DNA of 64,000 nucleotides from JAICSD01 sp963836665 (GTDB taxonomy: Bacteria; Acidobacteriota; Vicinamibacteria; Vicinamibacterales; 2-12-FULL-66-21). Both the position numbers and the translations under genes were made by a program. The notes under the pieces are model-generated. The model was not told where the DNA came from, made no database searches, and worked only from the letters and a program-made list of their open reading frames with translations. Of the stretch, positions 24,392-33,240 are shown in pieces. The stretch covers positions 3,720,001 to 3,784,000 of the forward strand of contig CAWIKL010000001.1 of assembly GCA_963836665.1 (NCBI GenBank), written 5' to 3'. How positions within the stretch are numbered: the first letter of the stretch is position 1; every line of letters starts with the position of its first letter.

Positions 24392-25352
24392 ATGACGTCC
24401 CCTCGCGAGCGCAAGCTCGCCCTGTTTGCGTGGGTAGCGGTCTGCCTGCTCTGGGGAACGACGTATCTCGGCATCCGAGTGTGCCTCGATACGATGCCGC
24501 CGCTTCTGATGGGCGGATTGCGCTGGTTCACCGCCGGGGCGCTGCTCGCGGTTTACCTGCTGCTGCGGCGCGAGCCGGCCCCCCCGCCCGCGACCTGGCG
24601 GGGCATCACGCTGCTCGGGTTCTTGATGATGGGACTGGGGAACGGCGGCGTGGTCTGGGCCGAGGAAACCGTTCCAAGCGGGCTCGCTGCCGTGATCGTC
24701 GCCTGCTCGCCGTTCTGGATGGCCGCTATCGAGGCGTGCCGCGCCGACGGTGAGCGCCTCTCGCGGGCGAGCGCGCTTGGCTTCGCGCTCGGCTTCACCG
24801 GCATTCTGCTGCTCGTCTGGCCGCAGCTCGTGCACGGCGCGGGGACGGCATCACGGACGGGGTTCCTGGCCGGGGTCATCGCGCTGCAGATCGCCTGCGC
24901 CGGATGGTCGTCCGGCTCGTCGGTACTCGAAGCGCCACGCGCGCGGCGAGAATGTGCTGTGGTTCGCCGCCGGACAGATGCTCACCGGCGGGGCGATTTT
25001 GATCCTGGCCGGCACACTGCGCGGCGAGTGGGTGTCGATCTCCTTCACCACGCGCACCGCGATCGCCTTCACCTACCTCTCGACGATCGCGGCAGTCGGC
25101 GGCTTCGTCGCCTACACCTACGCCGTCCGGCACCTGCCGCTTTCGTTCGTTTCGCTCTACGCCTACGTAAACCCGGTGATCGCCGTCGCCCTCGGCGTGG
25201 CGGTGCTCGGCGAGGCGTTTACGTGGCGAATGGGCCTCGCCGCCGGACTCGTTTTCGGCGGCGTGGCCGTCGTCCAGCGCTTTGGTCAGACGCGCCGACC
25301 GCTGATCAGCCGCACCAGGAAGAGCACGATGGCGATGACCAGCAGCACATAG
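24392..25352 (+). pseudogene. EamA/DMT-superfamily transporter, +1 frameshift in the middle
   Basis: A ten-helix drug/metabolite transporter of the RhaT/YedA type. The first half is intact from ATG 24392 (FAWVAVCLLWGTTYLGIRVC, GNGGVVWAEETVPSG, then PFWMAAIEA) to IACAGWSSGSS. The second half (YSKRHARGENVLWFAAGQML, PLSFVSLYAYVNPVIAVALG) is in the next frame. Skipping one G at about 24922 joins them exactly at the inter-repeat loop. The 3' end overlaps the convergent small DUF5670-like gene by 67 bases. An assembly indel is more likely than decay, because both halves look conserved. Confidence 0.85.
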
Positions 25353-25432
25353 ATGAAGTTGCCCAGGGTGTAGCCGCTGACCATGCCGAGCAGCCACAGG
25401 ATGATCAGGATGACCGCAATCGTTTCGAGCAT
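25286..25432 (-). CDS. Lmo0937-type small hydrophobic protein (DUF5670-like)
   Basis: 48 aa from ATG 25432 with a GAGG Shine-Dalgarno. The sequence MLETIAVILIILWLLGMVSG continues with YTLGNFIYVLLVIAIVLFLV and ends RLISGRRV: two membrane helices and an Arg tail. This pattern matches the small lmo0937-type family found in many phyla, of unknown function and often stress-linked. It is convergent with and overlaps the 3' end of the EamA gene. Confidence 0.8.
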   Translation of the reverse strand: MLETIAVILIILWLLGMVSGYTLGNFIYVLLVIAIVLFLVRLISGRRV

Positions 25433-25475
25433 TGTTCCTCGTCTCCTTCGCGCCTCCCGTGGCGCACTGGCGGCT

Positions 25476-26156
25476 GTGTTGAGCAACGCTTGTGCCACGA
25501 GCCCTTCCGTTCACGCGCGCCTGCTTGTCGTTGCACCGCTTGTAGTTGCCGGGCTTGTCGGCACGGCAGAGCTGGCGGCCGCCCAGCCGGATGTGCAGCA
25601 GATGCCTTCCACTTCGGAGAAGAGCACTACAGCGAGCGTGCTGGAGTTCCTTGGCGGAGGCGCCGTCGGCCTTGCGGCGCATGAGAGCGGCCACCTGCTG
25701 TTCGATGCCATCTTCGACGCCCACCCCGGGATCACGCCCGTATCGTTCCACGGAATCCCGTTCTTCGCGATTGTCCACGACAACGGCCTTACGCCGCGCA
25801 AGGAATTCATCATCGATAGCGCGGGTTTCTGGGTCCAGGAGGGCACCGACGAGTGGATCCTGTCTCAGCGGCCGAACCTGCGTCACGAGTCCGCGCCGTT
25901 CACCAAGGGGGTCGTGGCTTTCAACGTGCTCGCGTCGTTTGCCTACGCCGGTGCCGCCTTCGCGCGCACCGGACCGTTCGAGCGCGACACGCGCGGCATG
26001 GCTGACGCCCTCGGCTGGAAGGAGCCCTACGTCGGCCTGCTGATTCTGGCGCCGGCAGTGCTCGACATGGTGCGCTACTATCACCCCGACGCCAGATGGG
26101 CGGCCTGGGGATCCCGCGGCGCGAAGATCTTCAGTGTGGTGCTGGTATTCAAGTAG
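25476..26156 (+). CDS. Predicted exported or membrane protein with an HExxH motif
   Basis: 226 aa from GTG 25476, chosen because it leaves a signal peptide (hydrophobic LLVVAPLVVAGLVGTAELAAA) and does not run into the divergent gene at 25432. An upstream ATG at 25383 is the alternative. LGGGAVGLAAHESGHLLFDA carries HESGH within a hydrophobic segment, as in membrane-embedded zinc proteases or immunity-type M50 relatives. GVVAFNVLASFAYAGAAF and YVGLLILAPAVLDMVRYY are further hydrophobic stretches. No family recognised; a third zinc ligand is not obvious, so activity is uncertain. Confidence 0.6.
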   Translation: MLSNACATSPSVHARLLVVAPLVVAGLVGTAELAAAQPDVQQMPSTSEKSTTASVLEFLGGGAVGLAAHESGHLLFDAIFDAHPGITPVSFHGIPFFAIVHDNGLTPRKEFIIDSAGFWVQEGTDEWILSQRPNLRHESAPFTKGVVAFNVLASFAYAGAAFARTGPFERDTRGMADALGWKEPYVGLLILAPAVLDMVRYYHPDARWAAWGSRGAKIFSVVLVFK

Positions 26157-26203
26157 CCGGGACCGCAGGCTCGCGGATCACGCCGGGTCCGCAATGAACG
26201 AGG

Positions 26204-26656
26204 CTAGCTGCGCGCCGGACCGAGCGCGAACGTCATCGTGCCCTCGACGACGACCTTGCCCTCGACGCGCGCGATGCCGTGCAGCACGCCCATGCGGCTG
26301 CGCAGCCGCTTCACGACCGCCTCGATGACGACGACGTCGCCGGCATGGACGGGACGTCGGAAGCGGACGCGCTCGATGCCGGCGAAGAACGGCAGCCGCT
26401 GACGGTTCTCCGCCTTGGCCAGGATCAGGATCGCGCCGACCTGCGCGATCGCTTCAGTCAGGATCGTCGGCGGCATCACCGGACGCTCCCCGTCACGGTG
26501 CGACAGGTTGCGCTCGTTGAGCGTCACGTTCTTGATGCCGACGATGCGCTTGTCCATCTCGAGCTCGGTGATGCGATCGACGAGCAGCAGCGGATAGCGG
26601 TGCGGCAGGATGCGCTCGATCGTGGCGTTGTCGAGCGGGAGTGTCAGATCCTCCAT
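26204..26656 (-). CDS. fabZ: FabZ-like hotdog-fold (3R)-hydroxyacyl-ACP dehydratase, divergent active site
   Basis: 150 aa. ERILPHRYPLLLVDRITELE, KRIVGIKNVTLNE and a PFFAGIERVRFRRPVHAGD strand are clearly FabZ. The active-site loop is altered: where FabZ has GHFPG-x-PVMPG, this protein has SHRDGERPVMPP and one extra residue, but His and the downstream Glu (TILTEAIAQ) remain. It could dehydrate a variant acyl chain or be a paralogue of the housekeeping enzyme. It is divergent from the GAF/PP2C gene with 32 bases between starts and has no lpx or fab neighbours. Confidence 0.75.
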   Translation of the reverse strand: MEDLTLPLDNATIERILPHRYPLLLVDRITELEMDKRIVGIKNVTLNERNLSHRDGERPVMPPTILTEAIAQVGAILILAKAENRQRLPFFAGIERVRFRRPVHAGDVVVIEAVVKRLRSRMGVLHGIARVEGKVVVEGTMTFALGPARS

Positions 26657-26688
26657 GAACTTCCCAGTATAATCAAAGCAACCAGCGA

Positions 26689-28446
26689 ATGCTTCCGCCC
26701 CCGCAGCTGCGTGAGCAGGAAACGCTCACGACCCTGATTGATCTCGGACGGCAGGTCGCCGGCGTTCTCGACGTCACCGAACTGCTCGCGCAGATTCCGC
26801 GTCTGATCGCGCGGCTGATCGAGTTCGAGGCCTTCGCCGTCTACCTGTTGGACGAGCGCCGCGGCGACCTGCGTGTCGCCTACTCCGTCGGCTATCCGCA
26901 GGTACCCGAGCCGACGCGGCTGAAGCCCGGACAAGGGTTGGTCGGCACCGCCGTGGCCAGCCAGATGCCCCTGATGGTCAACGACGTCGGGAGCGATTCG
27001 CGCTACGTGACCGTCGTCCCAGGGATGCGCTCGGAACTGGTCGTGCCGTTGCTGCACAAGAAGCAGCCGATCGGGGCCCTCAACATCCTCAGCCGCAACA
27101 AGGATCAGTTCGCCGCGGCCGATGTCGAGCTGCTGCGACAGTTCGCGGCGTACATCGCCGTCAGCATCGTCAACGCGCAGCTGTTCGAGCGCGTGCAAAT
27201 GGACGCCGACGCGTTCGAGACGCTGGCGGAAATCGGCCGCGATGTCGCCTCGGTGCTCGATCTCGACGAGCTGTTTGCGCGCATCGGCCACGCCACGCGC
27301 CGGGTCATCGACTACCGTACCTTTGGGCTGTGGCTGCTCGACGAAGGGCGCGGTGAACTGGAGATCAAGATCGCCGTGCAGTACGGCGAGAAGGTCGTCG
27401 TGCCGCGCGTCGCGGTCGGCGAAGGGCTGGTCGGTTACGCGGCGCTGCACAAGGAAGCCGTCCTGGTGCCCGATGTCGCCGAGGATCCGCGCTACATCAA
27501 CATCGTCGCCGACGTCCGATCGGAGCTGGCGATCCCGATGCTCGTCAAGGATCGCTGCATCGGGGTACTCGATCTGGAGAGCCCCGAGCTCGATGCCTTT
27601 ACCAAGCGCGACGTCGAGATCCTGACGCTGCTGGCGAGCCAGGCCGCGGTGGCGATCGAGAACGCGCGACTCTACGAGACCGTTCGCGCCAACGAGATCC
27701 GCCTCGAAAAGGAAGTTCGCTTCGCACAGCGCGTCCAGGCGGCGCTGCTCCCGGTCGGTCTGCCCAAGCGGATGAAGGGGGTCGAGGTCGCGGCGAGGTT
27801 CGCGCCGGCCCTCGAGCTGGGCGGCGACTTCCACGACTTCCTTTCGCCCGAGGCCAACACGCTCGCTGTCGCGCTCGGCGACGTGTCGGGGAAGGGAGTG
27901 CCGGCGGCGCTCTACAGCGTCTTCGCCGCCGAGCTGATCCGCGGTCGTACGTTTCGCCGGCGCTTCCTGCCCGATCGCTCGGGCCCGGCGAGCGTCCTCT
28001 CGTCCGTGAACACGATCCTGCACCAGCGGCAGCTCGAAGAGTACTACTGCACGCTGTGCTACTCGATCTTCGATCTGAAGCGCCGCGTCGTGACGCTGGC
28101 CAACTCGGGACTGCCGTATCCGATTCGCGCCTCGGCTGAAGGGGTGACGCCGATTGAGCTGCCGGGCGTGCCGCTCGGCTCGTTCCACGGCTCCGTCTAC
28201 GATGAAATCAGCATGGCGCTGCACACCGGCGACGTATTCGTGTTCTACAGCGACGGCGTGTCAGAGGCGATGAACGTCAACGGCGAGGAGTTCGGCGCCG
28301 GCCGCCTCATCGAGGTCATCGAGCGCAGCCGCCAGCTCGCGCCGCGTGCGATCATCGATGACATCTTTCAGAGCGTGGAAGCGTTCCGCGACGGCACGCC
28401 GCCCAACGACGACATGACCGCGGTGATAGTCAAGATCATCGGGTGA
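26689..28446 (+). CDS. GAF-GAF-PP2C (SpoIIE/RsbU-type) phosphatase regulator
   Basis: 585 aa soluble protein. Two GAF sensor domains lie at residues about 20-165 and 175-335 (each with a GQGLVGTA/GEGLVGYA-type motif). A short linker helix leads to a PP2C-like SpoIIE domain at about 360-585 (LELGGDFHDF, ALGDVSGKGVPAAL, VFYSDGVSEAM, and PNDDMTAVIVKI). Such proteins dephosphorylate anti-anti-sigma factors in partner-switching. No anti-sigma partner is adjacent. Confidence 0.92.
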   Translation: MLPPPQLREQETLTTLIDLGRQVAGVLDVTELLAQIPRLIARLIEFEAFAVYLLDERRGDLRVAYSVGYPQVPEPTRLKPGQGLVGTAVASQMPLMVNDVGSDSRYVTVVPGMRSELVVPLLHKKQPIGALNILSRNKDQFAAADVELLRQFAAYIAVSIVNAQLFERVQMDADAFETLAEIGRDVASVLDLDELFARIGHATRRVIDYRTFGLWLLDEGRGELEIKIAVQYGEKVVVPRVAVGEGLVGYAALHKEAVLVPDVAEDPRYINIVADVRSELAIPMLVKDRCIGVLDLESPELDAFTKRDVEILTLLASQAAVAIENARLYETVRANEIRLEKEVRFAQRVQAALLPVGLPKRMKGVEVAARFAPALELGGDFHDFLSPEANTLAVALGDVSGKGVPAALYSVFAAELIRGRTFRRRFLPDRSGPASVLSSVNTILHQRQLEEYYCTLCYSIFDLKRRVVTLANSGLPYPIRASAEGVTPIELPGVPLGSFHGSVYDEISMALHTGDVFVFYSDGVSEAMNVNGEEFGAGRLIEVIERSRQLAPRAIIDDIFQSVEAFRDGTPPNDDMTAVIVKIIG

Positions 28447-28787
28447 TCGGGTGATCGGGGAAGATTTCCCCGATTACCCGATTTCCAAATTACCCGATTG
28501 GAATTACCCGATTGAAATGGCCGCGCGAAATCGCCAACTTGCGACGGGATACGGCGATGCCAGCGCCTGCCTTAATTAGCGCATCCCGTTGACCTCGCGC
28601 GGCCACCCACTCATACATCAAAAGGTATGCCCGCGAATTCCCCAAGGAAATCGCCAAGTTGCCCAACGCCCGCCGGCAGCGCCGTCCGATCAAGGTGACG
28701 CGGTGACCTTCGCGAAGGACGATCGCGACAACCTTTCCGGAACAGGCCGCGTCTGACCGTTTGTTGAAATACATTCCGGAGGCACCG
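28447..28787. other. 341-base non-coding gap with hairpin and short direct repeats
   Basis: No gene is supported. The gap opens with GGGTGATC twice in tandem (the first copy runs over the upstream stop codon), a hairpin (28454-28474) and three copies of an ATTACCCGATT word between 28472 and 28513. Two near-identical words, AAATCGCCAACTTGC (about 28528) and AAATCGCCAAGTTGC (about 28648), lie 120 bases apart. The final 15 bases hold the GGAGG Shine-Dalgarno of the PDZ gene. It may contain that gene's promoter; no clear -10/-35 pair is seen. Confidence 0.5.
28454..28474 (+). terminator. Stem-loop after the GAF/PP2C gene
   Basis: ATCGGGGAA (28454-28462) and TTCCCCGAT (28466-28474) form a perfect 9-bp stem with a three-base loop, 8 bases after the stop codon. 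There is no U-run, so it is a weak intrinsic terminator at best, or an mRNA 3'-end stabiliser. Confidence 0.5.
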
Positions 28788-29645
28788 ATGAAGGGATTGG
28801 TACAGGCGGCGCTCACGTCGGCGCTGGTCATAGCGGTGGGATTCATCCAGGGGCCGGCCGCACAGGGGCGCACCAACGTCGTTCGCGCGCTGGACGTCGC
28901 GCGCGGCTCGCGCCTGGGCGTGTCCGTGAGCGACATCGAAGAAGCAGACGCCAAAGACATCACGGCCAAGGCCGGCGTCGTCGTCGAGACAGTCGAGCCG
29001 GGTGGTCCTGCCGAGAAGGCGGGCGTCAAGACCGGGGACACGATCACCGAGTTCGACGGCGAGAAAGTGCGCGGTGTCCGCCAGTTCACGCGGCTGGTGC
29101 AGGAGACGCCGGCGGGACGCTCGGTCGCGGTCGCGCTGCTGCGCGGCAGTCAGCATCTCACCGTCAACGTCACCGCCTCGCGCGCCTCGCTCAACGACGA
29201 CTTCGCGTTGCGCCTGCTCGAGACACCGCTTCGCCCGGCGATGCCGATGCCGCCTGAGCCGCCGCGCGCGCCGCGGGCGCCGGAAGCCGTCGCCCCGCCG
29301 GTGCCGTTCGACATGTTCCGCGTGGCGAGTGGGCGCAGCCTTGGCGTCAGCCTCGAGACGCTCGACGAGCAGCTCGCGCAGTATTTCGGCGTCAAAGACG
29401 GCGTCCTCGTGCGATCGGTCGAAGAGGGCTCGGCGGCGGCGAAGGCGGGGGTGAAGGCGGGCGACGTGATCACCAGCGTCAACGCGCGGCGTGTCTACGA
29501 GGCGCAGGACGTGAACCGTGCCCTCGCGCGCACGGACGACAGCGGCGGATTCGCGCTGGAGATCGTCCGCGATCGCAAGCCGCAGACATTGAAGGGCACG
29601 CTCGAGACGCGGGCGCGCGGCCGCGGATCCGTGACGGTCTTCTAG
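28788..29645 (+). CDS. Exported protein with two PDZ domains
   Basis: 285 aa from ATG 28788 behind a good GGAGG Shine-Dalgarno. A signal peptide (MKGLVQAALTSALVIAVGFI) is followed by PDZ1 at about residues 35-125 (SRLGVSVSDIEE, GPAEKAGVKTGDTITEFDG). A Pro-rich linker (MPMPPEPPRAPRAPEAVAPP) leads to PDZ2 at about 175-275 (SLGVSLETLDEQL, AAKAGVKAGDVITSVNARRV). There is no serine protease domain, so it is a scaffold or substrate-binding protein rather than a DegP/HtrA protease. Confidence 0.88.
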   Translation: MKGLVQAALTSALVIAVGFIQGPAAQGRTNVVRALDVARGSRLGVSVSDIEEADAKDITAKAGVVVETVEPGGPAEKAGVKTGDTITEFDGEKVRGVRQFTRLVQETPAGRSVAVALLRGSQHLTVNVTASRASLNDDFALRLLETPLRPAMPMPPEPPRAPRAPEAVAPPVPFDMFRVASGRSLGVSLETLDEQLAQYFGVKDGVLVRSVEEGSAAAKAGVKAGDVITSVNARRVYEAQDVNRALARTDDSGGFALEIVRDRKPQTLKGTLETRARGRGSVTVF

Positions 29646-29657
29646 AGGGATCCGGCT

Positions 29658-30851
29658 CTAGCCGGCGGCTTCGGCGCGGCTGCGCGCCGACGGCGGCCCG
29701 ACCAGCGTCGACAACTGTGACGCGATGATCTTGGCTGCGGCCAGCAGCGGTTCACGCTGTTCGCCGCCGTTCTTCGTTTCGACGGCCATCACACCCAGGC
29801 AATTGACCGTGCCGACCAGCGGCACCGCGATGGCCCCACTCGAGACCGCGTCCCCCTTGACGGTCTGGATCAGACCCGTGCGATAGGCCGCTGCCGTGAC
29901 GTTGCCGGCGTCGCGCACGATGGTCCCAAGCCTGGTCGCCACTCTCGGCGGGTAGCCATGCATGAGGATCGGCGATAGCTCGCGGCCGTCGGGGTCGGCA
30001 ATCCAGACCACGATACCGCTGGCATCCAGAATCGTGGCCGCGCGCTCCAGCAGTGCCGGCACGGCGCGGGTGTCCAAGACGCGGGCGAGGTCCGAACAGA
30101 CCGAGGCGATGGCAGCCAGGTCGATTGACGGCGCCTCAGGCGTGACACTCCGAACGGACGCCCGGGTCGCGACGCCGAAGTCGTTGAGGTCGCCGAGCGT
30201 CTTCCCTGAAATCGCCAGCGGCGGCTCAGAGAGGATGGCGATGGGTTCGGGCGGCCGCTGCGCGCGCCCGGGGATGAGCAGCAGGAGCGCGAGGGTCGCG
30301 ATGCCACCGCCCGCCGCCAGCACGGAAGCTTCCCACCGGCGCGCCTCGGCCGTCGCGGCGTCGTGCGCGACCGCCTCCGCCGTAATCGCTTGCGTGAGCG
30401 CGCTGGTCAGTCTCTGTGTCAGCTCGAAACCGTCGCCAAAGACGATGTCCGAGGCTTGAGACAACTGGCGTGCGTGCGCATATTCGCGCGCGCGCCTGTC
30501 GACCTGCTGGAAATCCTGCAGCGCACTGGCGGCGGTGTCGGCCGCAACCAGTGCTTCAGCCGACGACAGATGCGTCCGGAACACCGTGAGCACGTCGTCC
30601 AGATCTTTCGAGAGCGCCGTCACACGCGCGAACCAGAAGTCTTCACCCTGGCCGACGGCGACGTACGCCTGTTGGGCGGCGCGCAAGTCTGACGCATCGA
30701 TGAGGGCGTGGCGGCTCGCATCAGTGGCGAGACGCAGCCGGGCGTCGGCGGAGTTGGTGCGGGTCTGCGACGACCAGTCGAGCGCGCCGGCGGCCGCGAG
30801 CGCGGCGAGACCGGCGAATACCAGCACAAGGCGAACCCAGAGCCTGGCCAT
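29658..30851 (-). CDS. Membrane-anchored GAF-domain sensor protein
   Basis: 397 aa. One N-terminal membrane helix (LVLVFAGLAALAAAGAL), a helical extracytoplasmic region of about 150 residues (CHASE3-like in appearance), and a second membrane helix near residue 180 (VLAAGGGIATLALLLLIP). A cytoplasmic GAF domain follows at about 240-385 (IVVWIADPDGRELSPILMHG, AIAVPLVGTVNCLGVMAVE). No kinase, cyclase or other output domain follows, which is unusual. Signalling partner unknown. Confidence 0.78.
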   Translation of the reverse strand: MARLWVRLVLVFAGLAALAAAGALDWSSQTRTNSADARLRLATDASRHALIDASDLRAAQQAYVAVGQGEDFWFARVTALSKDLDDVLTVFRTHLSSAEALVAADTAASALQDFQQVDRRAREYAHARQLSQASDIVFGDGFELTQRLTSALTQAITAEAVAHDAATAEARRWEASVLAAGGGIATLALLLLIPGRAQRPPEPIAILSEPPLAISGKTLGDLNDFGVATRASVRSVTPEAPSIDLAAIASVCSDLARVLDTRAVPALLERAATILDASGIVVWIADPDGRELSPILMHGYPPRVATRLGTIVRDAGNVTAAAYRTGLIQTVKGDAVSSGAIAVPLVGTVNCLGVMAVETKNGGEQREPLLAAAKIIASQLSTLVGPPSARSRAEAAG

Positions 30852-30882
30852 CGCGCGATTACTATAACATCACGCATCGCGC

Positions 30883-31785
30883 ATGCCGCCGCCTGACGTC
30901 TTCGCGATCGTGAATCCGCTATCGGGTACCGGGGCAACGCCCGGCGCGACGCGGCAGCGGATGACGCTGCTCGAGGAGCGCTTTGCCGCGACCGGTGTCG
31001 AGGGACAGATTCACCTCACCGAGCGTGGCGGCCACGCACGCGAGCTGGCGCGCGGCGCGCTCGACGCCGGCGCCGCGCTGGTCATCGCGTGGGGCGGCGA
31101 CGGGACGATCAACGAGATCGCTTCGACGCTTGCCGGATCGCGTACGCCGCTCGGCATCGTCCCGGCCGGATCGGGCAACGGCTTCGCCAACGAGCTCGGG
31201 CTCGATGCCGATCCGCGCCGCGCCATCGACACTGCGTTGGCCGGTCGCGATCGCGCCATCGACGGCGGCGAGTTCGACGGCCGCCTGTTCTTCAACATCG
31301 CCGGCACTGGATTCGACGCGGCCGTCGCCGAGCAGTTCAATTCGCGCGCGCTCGGCCGCCGCGGGATGGGACCATACGTCCGCCTGGCCGCGCGCGAGCT
31401 CTTCCGCTATCAGGGGCGACGCTATCGCATCCGCCTCGACGACGGCGAAGAAGTCGTCAGCGACGCCCTGCTCATCGCCTTTGCGAACGGCCGCGAGTAC
31501 GGCAACCGCATCCGCGTCGCCCCAGGCGCGAAGCTCGATGACGGGCGGCTCGAGGCGATCGTTATCGCAGATCGATCGCCGCTGGCGCGCTTGTGGAGCT
31601 GCCGCTTCCTGGCGGTGGGCCGGATCGAGCGGACACCGGGCGTCGTCATCCGCGGGGTGAAGACGGCGTCGATCGAAACCGACGGCGAAATCGTCTATCA
31701 CCTCGACGGCGAGGTCGGCCGTGCGCACAATCACGTCGATGTGCGGGTGCTGCCGGCGGCGCTGGTCGTTCGGGTGGGGCGATGA
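30883..31785 (+). CDS. Diacylglycerol/lipid kinase family protein (YegS/DgkB-like)
   Basis: 300 aa. DAGK catalytic core: FAIVNPLSGTG near the N-terminus, the nucleotide-binding GGDGTINEIA and the PAGSGNGFANELG loop. The C-terminal beta domain includes FFNIAGTGFDAAV and ETDGEIVYHLDGE. The family phosphorylates diacylglycerol or other lipids, possibly sphingoid bases, at the membrane. It is divergent from the GAF sensor gene. Confidence 0.9.
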   Translation: MPPPDVFAIVNPLSGTGATPGATRQRMTLLEERFAATGVEGQIHLTERGGHARELARGALDAGAALVIAWGGDGTINEIASTLAGSRTPLGIVPAGSGNGFANELGLDADPRRAIDTALAGRDRAIDGGEFDGRLFFNIAGTGFDAAVAEQFNSRALGRRGMGPYVRLAARELFRYQGRRYRIRLDDGEEVVSDALLIAFANGREYGNRIRVAPGAKLDDGRLEAIVIADRSPLARLWSCRFLAVGRIERTPGVVIRGVKTASIETDGEIVYHLDGEVGRAHNHVDVRVLPAALVVRVGR

Positions 31786-31842
31786 ACGATGAACGATGGG
31801 CGATGGGCGATGGGCGATCGCGGTGGCAGTTAGGTGTGACGT

Positions 31843-32400
31843 ATGGCTGACATAGAGACATTGGTCGAGGCGGCCAAGGGTGGAGACCTGGGTAAGGTGC
31901 GGGGGCTGCTGGCCGACAATTTCCTTCTCGCGAGCCAGCGCCTGCCTAACGGCGAGTCGCCGTTGATGGCGGCGCTCTATCGCGGTCACCACGACGTGGT
32001 CGCGGCGATCGTCGAAGCGGGCGCGGAAATCGACGTCTTCGCCGCCGCCTCGCTCGGACGGATCGAAGACTTGCACCGTGCGATAAGAGAGGAAACCGTC
32101 GATGCTCGCTCGTACGACGGCTGGACGGGGCTCCATCTGGCGGCGTTCTTCGGTCACCTGGATGCCGCGCGAGTGCTGCTCGATGCGGGGGCCGGTGTGA
32201 ATGCGGTTTCGCATAACAGCCTGACGAATACGCCGCTGCACGCCGCGACGGCAGGCAAACACTCCGATGTCGCGCTGCTCCTCCTCGAGCATGGCGCTGA
32301 TCCCTTGACGCCGGATGCCGGCGGCTACACGGCTCTCGAGATCGCCCGGCAGAACCAACTCGACGCCGTCGTCGCCGCGATTGCACCAGATCGGAGCTAA
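31843..32400 (+). CDS. Ankyrin-repeat protein
   Basis: 185 aa composed of about five ankyrin repeats, for example NGESPLMAALYRGHHDVVAA, DGWTGLHLAAFFGHLDAARV, NTPLHAATAGKHSDVALLLL and GGYTALEIARQNQLDAVVAA. There is no signal peptide. It is a protein-interaction module with unknown partner. The 57 bases before it contain tandem GATGGGCG words. Confidence 0.88.
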   Translation: MADIETLVEAAKGGDLGKVRGLLADNFLLASQRLPNGESPLMAALYRGHHDVVAAIVEAGAEIDVFAAASLGRIEDLHRAIREETVDARSYDGWTGLHLAAFFGHLDAARVLLDAGAGVNAVSHNSLTNTPLHAATAGKHSDVALLLLEHGADPLTPDAGGYTALEIARQNQLDAVVAAIAPDRS

Positions 32401-32505
32401 GGACGACCCATCCCTTTCGAAGTAACGATGCGAGCGAGCGCAGCGAAGCGAGCCCGACGAACGGAGCGAGCCGTCGAAGCGGCGAGCGAGTGAGGCGGTA
32501 GGGGA
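32401..32505 (+). repeat. GCGAGC-rich convergent intergenic spacer
   Basis: A 105-base spacer between convergent ends of the ankyrin and ccdA genes, made of GCGAGCGAGCGCAGCGAAGC-type words, similar in style to the atpH-atpA spacer. Such word-rich spacers recur as intergenic repeats in several GC-rich phyla; whether these two are copies of one family needs a genome search. Confidence 0.35.
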
Positions 32506-33231
32506 TTAATACGACGGCAGGTAGGGCTGCAGGTAGCGCGTGATGATCGTCAGTTGGCCGGTGATGATCAGCACACCGATGATGATGAGCAGCGCACCTG
32601 AGGTCAATTCGATGGCGTGGTAGTAGCGCCGGATCTTCTTTGCGGCGCCGAAGAACTGGTTGATGGCGAGTGACGTGAGCAAGAACGGAATGCCGAGGCC
32701 GAGCGAATAGACGGCCAGCAGCGTGACGCCTTCCGTGACGCTGTTCTTCGATCCGGCGATGGCCAGGATGCCGCCGAGGATCGGGCCGATGCACGGCGTC
32801 CAGCCGAACGCGAAGGCGACACCAACCAGCATCGCGCCGAGGGGGCCCGCCGGCTTGCGCTGCGAGTGCATGCGCTTTTCCGATTCGAGGAAGGCGAGCC
32901 GGAACACGCCCATGGTGTGCAGTCCGAAGACGATGAGGATCGCGCCGGCGATCTTGCTGAGCAGCGGCAGGCGCGCGAACATCAACTTGCCGATCGCCGT
33001 CGCCGAAGCGCCGAGCAGCACGAAGACGATCGAGAAGCCGATGACGAAGGCCAGCGAGGTGAGGAACACCTGCAGGCGTGAGGTCGCCGGCGGGGTGTCG
33101 CCGCGCATCTCCTCGACCGAAACGCCCGAGACAAACGAGATGTATCCCGGGATCAGCGGCAGCACGCACGGCGACACGAAGGACAGGAACCCTGCCGCGA
33201 AGGCGGCAAGGAGCGTGATGTTCTGATTCAT
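32506..33231 (-). CDS. ccdA: CcdA/DsbD-like membrane thiol-disulfide transporter
   Basis: 241 aa, six predicted membrane helices. The two redox cysteines are in FVSPCVLPLIPGYISFVSG (helix 1) and FGWTPCIGPILGGILA (helix 4), the CcdA/DsbD transmembrane pattern that passes electrons from cytoplasmic thioredoxin to periplasmic thiol proteins, for example in cytochrome c maturation. It starts 9 bases after nuoG on the same strand. It could also reduce extracytoplasmic Cys- or Sec-containing lipoproteins; that is speculation. Confidence 0.92.
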   Translation of the reverse strand: MNQNITLLAAFAAGFLSFVSPCVLPLIPGYISFVSGVSVEEMRGDTPPATSRLQVFLTSLAFVIGFSIVFVLLGASATAIGKLMFARLPLLSKIAGAILIVFGLHTMGVFRLAFLESEKRMHSQRKPAGPLGAMLVGVAFAFGWTPCIGPILGGILAIAGSKNSVTEGVTLLAVYSLGLGIPFLLTSLAINQFFGAAKKIRRYYHAIELTSGALLIIIGVLIITGQLTIITRYLQPYLPSY

Positions 33232-33240
33232 GACGGCTGT

